From: Bacillaceae bacterium IKA-2
Lineage (GTDB): Bacteria > Bacillota > Bacilli > Bacillales > Anaerobacillaceae
Assembly (NCBI GenBank): GCA_031761875.1
Contig: CP134492.1
Location: forward strand, 3,286,001-3,350,000
Reading direction: 5' to 3'
Length of the DNA stretch: 64,000 nt
Shown here: positions 60,616-64,000 of the stretch, piece by piece
Numbering within the stretch: position 1 is the stretch's first letter
How the letters are laid out: each line of letters begins with the position of its first letter
Made by a program: the position numbers and the translations under genes
Notes under the pieces: model-generated
The model's input: only the letters and a program-made list of their open reading frames with translations
Told to the model about the DNA's origin: nothing
Database searches by the model: none

Positions 60616-60629
60616 TGGAAACGGTTACA
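60616..60629. promoter_or_regulatory. cre-like site upstream of lcfA copy 2
   Basis: TGGAAACGGTTACA matches TGWAANCGNTNWCA at 13 of 14 positions and sits within a promoter-like pair ending in TACACT on the minus strand, the same layout as before copy 1. Confidence 0.7.
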
Positions 60630-60705
60630 AAAATAAATACTTTTTTTAAAATATTTAGAATTTTTAAAAAAGAACTAGCGGATGCTAATTCCTGATTTTT
60701 ACTTT

Positions 60706-60789
60706 TTAAGCAACAAAAAATAAATAGATAACTCCTGCAATCATAAATATTCCACAAAAAACAAATAAAACTTTCCAAAGTATCTCCAA
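60706..60789 (-). CDS. Candidate 27-aa single-pass membrane peptide
   Basis: A TTG start (complement 60787-60789), preceded by GGAAGGCGAG four bases upstream, opens a 27-codon frame starting MEILWKVLFVF and ending YLFFVA. Most of it is one hydrophobic helix. It lies between the DUF350 gene and lcfA copy 2, on their strand. Tiny membrane peptides of this kind are common and often missed in Bacillus. No homologue is recognised. The ribosome binding site and hydrophobic pattern support it; the non-ATG start and size weaken it. Confidence 0.38.
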   Translation of the reverse strand: MEILWKVLFVFCGIFMIAGVIYLFFVA

Positions 60790-60857
60790 TTTTCTCGCCT
60801 TCCAATCTATAATGTTGAATTATTTAATAAGCCACTAAAAATCCCGACATCTACTTA

Positions 60858-60931
60858 AATGAATTTCATTCAAAATTTTAGCCACATCAAGTTACATCTA
60901 GTGGCGTAGAATCTACATTATGAAATTCATT
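60858..60931. repeat. MITE-like palindromic element after the DUF350 gene
   Basis: Ends AATGAATTTCATT and TATGAAATTCATT (inverted, 12 of 13) enclose GCCACATCAAG...TAGTGGC. The inner segment, read on the minus strand (CACTAGATGTAACTTGATG), resembles CTACTAGATATAGCTTGATG of the sdhB element, and the ends are the same. It touches the stop of the DUF350 gene. Confidence 0.58.
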
Positions 60932-61341
60932 CACTTAATAATTCCAGCACCAATCACAAAAGAGAGCGCTACTGAAATAATAAATGACAACAACCCAACT
61001 GCTCGATTATCACGAGCAATTTCATCGTCAACTTTAAAGCGCGGAGTTAAAAACTCAAAAATAAAATAACCAAATAATAATAAAGTGAACCCATATGCCC
61101 CCCACATTAACATCGTTAAGATTGAGTCGTTTTGCTGGATTGAGAAGTGGAAGATATTCGCAACCCCAAACAGCTTTCCGCCAGTTGCTAAGGCAACTGA
61201 AACATTGCCTTTTTTCACTTCTTCCCAATTCTTATATTTTGTTACCGTTTCAAGCACCGCCATGGCAACAATGATCGCCAGGACAACAACACTAAAAGTA
61301 GCGGCTGTATAAATAAAATCGATTTGAAATAATGTATCCAC
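60931..61341 (-). CDS. yshE: DUF350 family membrane protein YshE-like
   Basis: A 136-residue membrane protein with four hydrophobic segments (TAATFSVVVLAIIVAMAVL, GKLFGVANIFHFSI, LMWGAYGFTLLLFGYFIF, AVGLLSFIISVALSFVIGAGI), matching DUF350/YjfL-type proteins. The family's function is unknown. It follows mutS2 by 72 bases, as yshE follows mutS2 in B. subtilis. ATG 61341 is preceded by GGAGGCTGGG. Its stop abuts the MITE-like element. Confidence 0.88.
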   Translation of the reverse strand: MDTLFQIDFIYTAATFSVVVLAIIVAMAVLETVTKYKNWEEVKKGNVSVALATGGKLFGVANIFHFSIQQNDSILTMLMWGAYGFTLLLFGYFIFEFLTPRFKVDDEIARDNRAVGLLSFIISVALSFVIGAGIIK

Positions 61342-61412
61342 TTACCCAGCCTCCATGAATTTTATATGTAGGTTATTCAAAAAGGTAAAATCCAACCTTT
61401 TTAAATAACTCA

Positions 61413-63770
61413 TTATTTAAATTCGACGATTGTATTTCCTAATCCTCCCTCATTCATTGCTGCCATCTTAGAAGCTTTTACTTGAGGATGGTTTTTCAAC
61501 AATTGTAGTACTCCTTTTCGTAAAGCCCCTGTTCCTTTACCATGGATAATTGAAACTTGACTATAATTAGCTAAGAGGGCATCATCTAAATATTTTTCAA
61601 CACGTGCCATTGCATTTTCAAAGCGTTCGCCGCGGAGATCAAGTTCAGGTTTGACATGATGCTCAGAGCCTTGAATCCTTGTAATTGGTTTTTTCTCGAT
61701 TTGATTTTGACGATCAATAAGCTGAATGTCTTCAATTCTTACTTTCATTTTCATAACACCGATTTGAACTTGAAATTCTTTTTCTGAAATTTTTTCAGCA
61801 ATGTGACCTTTTTGACCCAAGCTAATCACCTTTACTTCATCGCCTGGGACAAGCTTTTTCTCAAGCTTTTTTGCTAAAAAGTTCTTTTTCTGCTTTGTTT
61901 TAAGTATTGGCGCTGTTTCTTCTAAGCGTTTTTTGGCATCAATAAGCTGGTGTTCTTTAACGACAGTTGTCTGTTTTTGTAATTCTCGAAGTTCCTCAAT
62001 AATAAATTCAGCTTCTTCTTTTGCGTTTTCTACCGCATCATTGGCTTTCTTTTCTGCTTCCTCAAAAACCTGCTCTTTTTCTTTTTCAAAAACTGCAAGT
62101 TTATCTGCTAATTCCTTACGGATCGCTTCTGCTTCTTTACGAATATTTACCGATTCTTGCTTTGCTATTTCCGCTTCTTTTTGAGAAGTTTCCAGAGAAG
62201 AAATCATCTCTTCTACTTTATTTGTTTCAGTTGAGATTTGAGCTTTTGCTTTATCAATGATATCTGAACCCAAGCCTAACCGTTTGGAAATCGCAAATGC
62301 ATTACTTCGACCTGGAACACCGATCAAAAGTCGATACGTTGGGCTTAATGTTTCTACATCAAACTCAACACTCGCATTTACCGCCCCAGGTCGATTATAA
62401 GCATAAGCCTTTAATTCACTATAATGGGTCGTCGCTACAACGCGCGCGCCGCGGCTGTATACATCATCTAAAATTGCAATTGCTAGTGCTGCCCCTTCTG
62501 TCGGGTCTGTGCCTGCACCAAGTTCATCAAATAAAACAAGACTTTCGTGATCGACATGCTCTAAAATATTAATAATATTGACCATATGTGAGGAAAACGT
62601 ACTTAAATTTTGCTCAATCGACTGTTCATCACCAATATCGGCAAAAATTGATTGAAAGACTGCCATTTCAGAGCCTTCCTCGACCGGAACATGCAAACCA
62701 GATTGCATCATTAAAGTCAGTAGACCAATTGTTTTTAATGTGACTGTTTTACCACCAGTGTTAGGACCCGTAATAATAATTGAACTATAATTTTTGCCTA
62801 ACTCTACATCAATTGGAACAACTTCGTCACGCTCAATCAATGGATGGCGTGCTTTTTCTATTTTAATAAACCCATAATCATTTAAATCAGGTTGTGTTCC
62901 ATTTATGATCTTCCCGTATGATGCCTTCGCAAAAATAAAATCTACTTCTGCTAACATGAGAATATTTTCAATGAGCTCCTCAGCGGCTTCAGAAACAAGT
63001 AAAGAAAGAGCTTGCAAAATTTTCTCAACCTCTTGTTTTTCTTTAATTCGAACTTCTCTTAATTGATTGTTAATTGTGACAACAGCTTGCGGTTCAATAA
63101 ACAACGTTGCCCCTGAAGAAGATTGGTCGTGAATAAGTCCTCCAAAGCTACTACGGTATTCTTGCTTGACGGGAATAACAAAACGATCATTTCGAATCGT
63201 AATAATCGTATCTGAGAGCATTTTTTGATTACTGGAAGAGCGAATGACACTTTCTAGTTTTGAACGAACGGCTGCCTCATGACTTTTAATTTGTTGACGA
63301 ACCGTCCTGAGCGTTGGACTTGCTGAATCTAGTACACGCCCGTGATCGTCAATGCAGATAATGATTTCCCGCTCAACATCCGTTAACGGTGTAATAGCTC
63401 TTACTAGTTCTTCTAAAATCGGCAGTTCAATTTCGTCTTCAATCATATTTTCAATAAATTTTTTGAACCTTCTGCCACCATAAATCGTACTAGATACATC
63501 CAAAAGTTCCAACTCGTTTAGCATTCCGCCAATTTGAGCACGTTTTACGCTTGCTCGAATGTCACGGATACCACCTAGTGGAGGCTGACCTTTTAAACGT
63601 AAAACTTTTGCTCCTTCAAATGTTGCGTTTTGGGCTTGCTTGATCTCTTCAAGATTAAGCATTGGCTTAAGTTCCTCAACTATTTTTTTTCCAAGTGAAC
63701 AGCTTACATGTTGAATTAACTGATCTTTCATTTTATCGTACTCAAGGAGACGACATACACGTTGTAACAA
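61413..63770 (-). CDS. mutS2: Endonuclease MutS2
   Basis: MutS-family protein without mismatch-recognition domain (785 aa), with roles in ribosome rescue or recombination control. Core and lever helices, the ATPase with Walker A TGPNTGGKTVTLK (about 333-345) and Walker B ESLVLFDELGAGTDPTEGAAL (about 409-429), a KOW-like and coiled-coil stretch, and a C-terminal Smr nuclease domain (LDLRGERFENAM, about 711, and IHGKGTGALRKG, about 743). Start TTG 63770 follows GGGGTTGGGG. polX ends 12 bases upstream, so they are probably co-transcribed. Confidence 0.97.
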   Translation of the reverse strand: MLQRVCRLLEYDKMKDQLIQHVSCSLGKKIVEELKPMLNLEEIKQAQNATFEGAKVLRLKGQPPLGGIRDIRASVKRAQIGGMLNELELLDVSSTIYGGRRFKKFIENMIEDEIELPILEELVRAITPLTDVEREIIICIDDHGRVLDSASPTLRTVRQQIKSHEAAVRSKLESVIRSSSNQKMLSDTIITIRNDRFVIPVKQEYRSSFGGLIHDQSSSGATLFIEPQAVVTINNQLREVRIKEKQEVEKILQALSLLVSEAAEELIENILMLAEVDFIFAKASYGKIINGTQPDLNDYGFIKIEKARHPLIERDEVVPIDVELGKNYSSIIITGPNTGGKTVTLKTIGLLTLMMQSGLHVPVEEGSEMAVFQSIFADIGDEQSIEQNLSTFSSHMVNIINILEHVDHESLVLFDELGAGTDPTEGAALAIAILDDVYSRGARVVATTHYSELKAYAYNRPGAVNASVEFDVETLSPTYRLLIGVPGRSNAFAISKRLGLGSDIIDKAKAQISTETNKVEEMISSLETSQKEAEIAKQESVNIRKEAEAIRKELADKLAVFEKEKEQVFEEAEKKANDAVENAKEEAEFIIEELRELQKQTTVVKEHQLIDAKKRLEETAPILKTKQKKNFLAKKLEKKLVPGDEVKVISLGQKGHIAEKISEKEFQVQIGVMKMKVRIEDIQLIDRQNQIEKKPITRIQGSEHHVKPELDLRGERFENAMARVEKYLDDALLANYSQVSIIHGKGTGALRKGVLQLLKNHPQVKASKMAAMNEGGLGNTIVEFK

Positions 63771-63782
63771 AACCCCAACCCC

Positions 63783-64000
63783 TTAATTATTTCTATTTAA
63801 ATATTTGACTACATCGACTAGATCCCAGGTATTAATGACTGATTCTTTTTTTAGCCAACCTTTTCTTGCACTTCCTACCCCAATTACGATATCATTTAAC
63901 ATTTCTACACTATGGGCATCTGTATTGACCATAAGCTTAACCCCTTTGGCTTGAGCCTTTTTTAACCAATTTGGTGCTAAATCTAAGCGATTAGGATTGG
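63783..64000 (-). CDS. polX: DNA polymerase X family, C-terminal end (runs off right edge)
   Basis: The last 72 codons of a PolX-type DNA polymerase/3'-5' exonuclease. What remains is the end of the PHP domain: PNRLDLAPNWLKKAQ, the metal-binding VNTDAHSVEML and GVGSARKGWLKKESVINT. The upstream neighbour of mutS2 in B. subtilis is polX (yshC), and the spacing (12 bases) is the same type. The polymerase domain lies outside the window. Another PHP phosphoesterase is possible but less likely given position. Confidence 0.9.
   Translation of the reverse strand, partial: NPNRLDLAPNWLKKAQAKGVKLMVNTDAHSVEMLNDIVIGVGSARKGWLKKESVINTWDLVDVVKYLNRNN

Noticed and set aside
60605-60805. Minus-strand 66-codon frame before lcfA copy 2
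   Set aside because: Crosses the cre-like site and promoter region and contains an unlikely mixture of Cys and Phe; the 27-codon frame in another register is more convincing.

Overview
The window looks like chromosomal DNA from a low-GC, endospore-forming Bacillota of the Bacillaceae type. It carries sporulation genes (spoVID, ysxE, gerM, gerE, lonB), T-box leaders, Bacillus-like ribosome binding sites and a gene order close to the valS-hem-lon-clpX-leu-ilv-racE-gerE-sdh-uvrC-etf-mutS2 stretch of Bacillus subtilis. An alkaliphilic or anaerobic-leaning relative (Alkalihalobacillus or Anaerobacillus type) is possible, but the sequence alone does not settle the genus. Almost every gene is on the minus strand, so transcription runs from high to low coordinates. 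The only plus-strand genes are a LiaF-like membrane protein (16036), yslB (50168) and a small gene broken by an insertion sequence (2206).

Layout from the left. valS (cut by the edge) has a Val-type T-box leader. Next is a complete IS21-family element (2235-4826) with a 5-bp target duplication, inserted in a 56-codon membrane-protein gene. Then come the sporulation genes ysxE, an unrecognised 309-aa gene and spoVID; a decayed NERD-domain gene; and the haem operon hemA-X-C-D-B-L. The proteostasis block follows: ysxC, lonA, lonB, clpX, tig. A TPR protein (ysoA) separates it from the branched-chain amino acid operon ilvB-ilvH-ilvC-leuA-leuB-leuC-leuD, which is led by a Leu-type T-box, with ilvD just upstream.

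The right half has tRNA-Arg and tRNA-Gly; ysnB-ysnA-rph-gerM-racE-ysmB; an atoE-type short-chain fatty acid transporter; gerE and ysmA; sdhCAB; a Ktr-type potassium channel subunit; yslB; uvrC; trxA; and the fatty-acid block etfA-etfB-fadB-fadR-lcfA with a second lcfA. It ends with a small DUF350 membrane protein, mutS2 and the 3' end of polX.

Regulation can be read at several points. There are two T-boxes (specifiers GUC and CUA), a perfect FadR palindrome at fadR, and cre-like CcpA sites at atoE, both lcfA genes and probably sdh. A SigE-type promoter precedes spoVID, and SigK-type promoters precede gerE and the broken small gene. Fatty-acid uptake, activation, beta-oxidation, electron transfer and the TCA-cycle succinate step therefore seem to be under catabolite control together.

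I found no CRISPR array, prophage, secondary-metabolite cluster or defence system. Most of the window is conserved core chromosome. The less ordinary features are the IS21 insertion in a small sporulation-type gene, three families of dispersed intergenic repeats, the NERD relic, a probably inactive kinase-fold protein (YsxE) and a few very short candidate genes.
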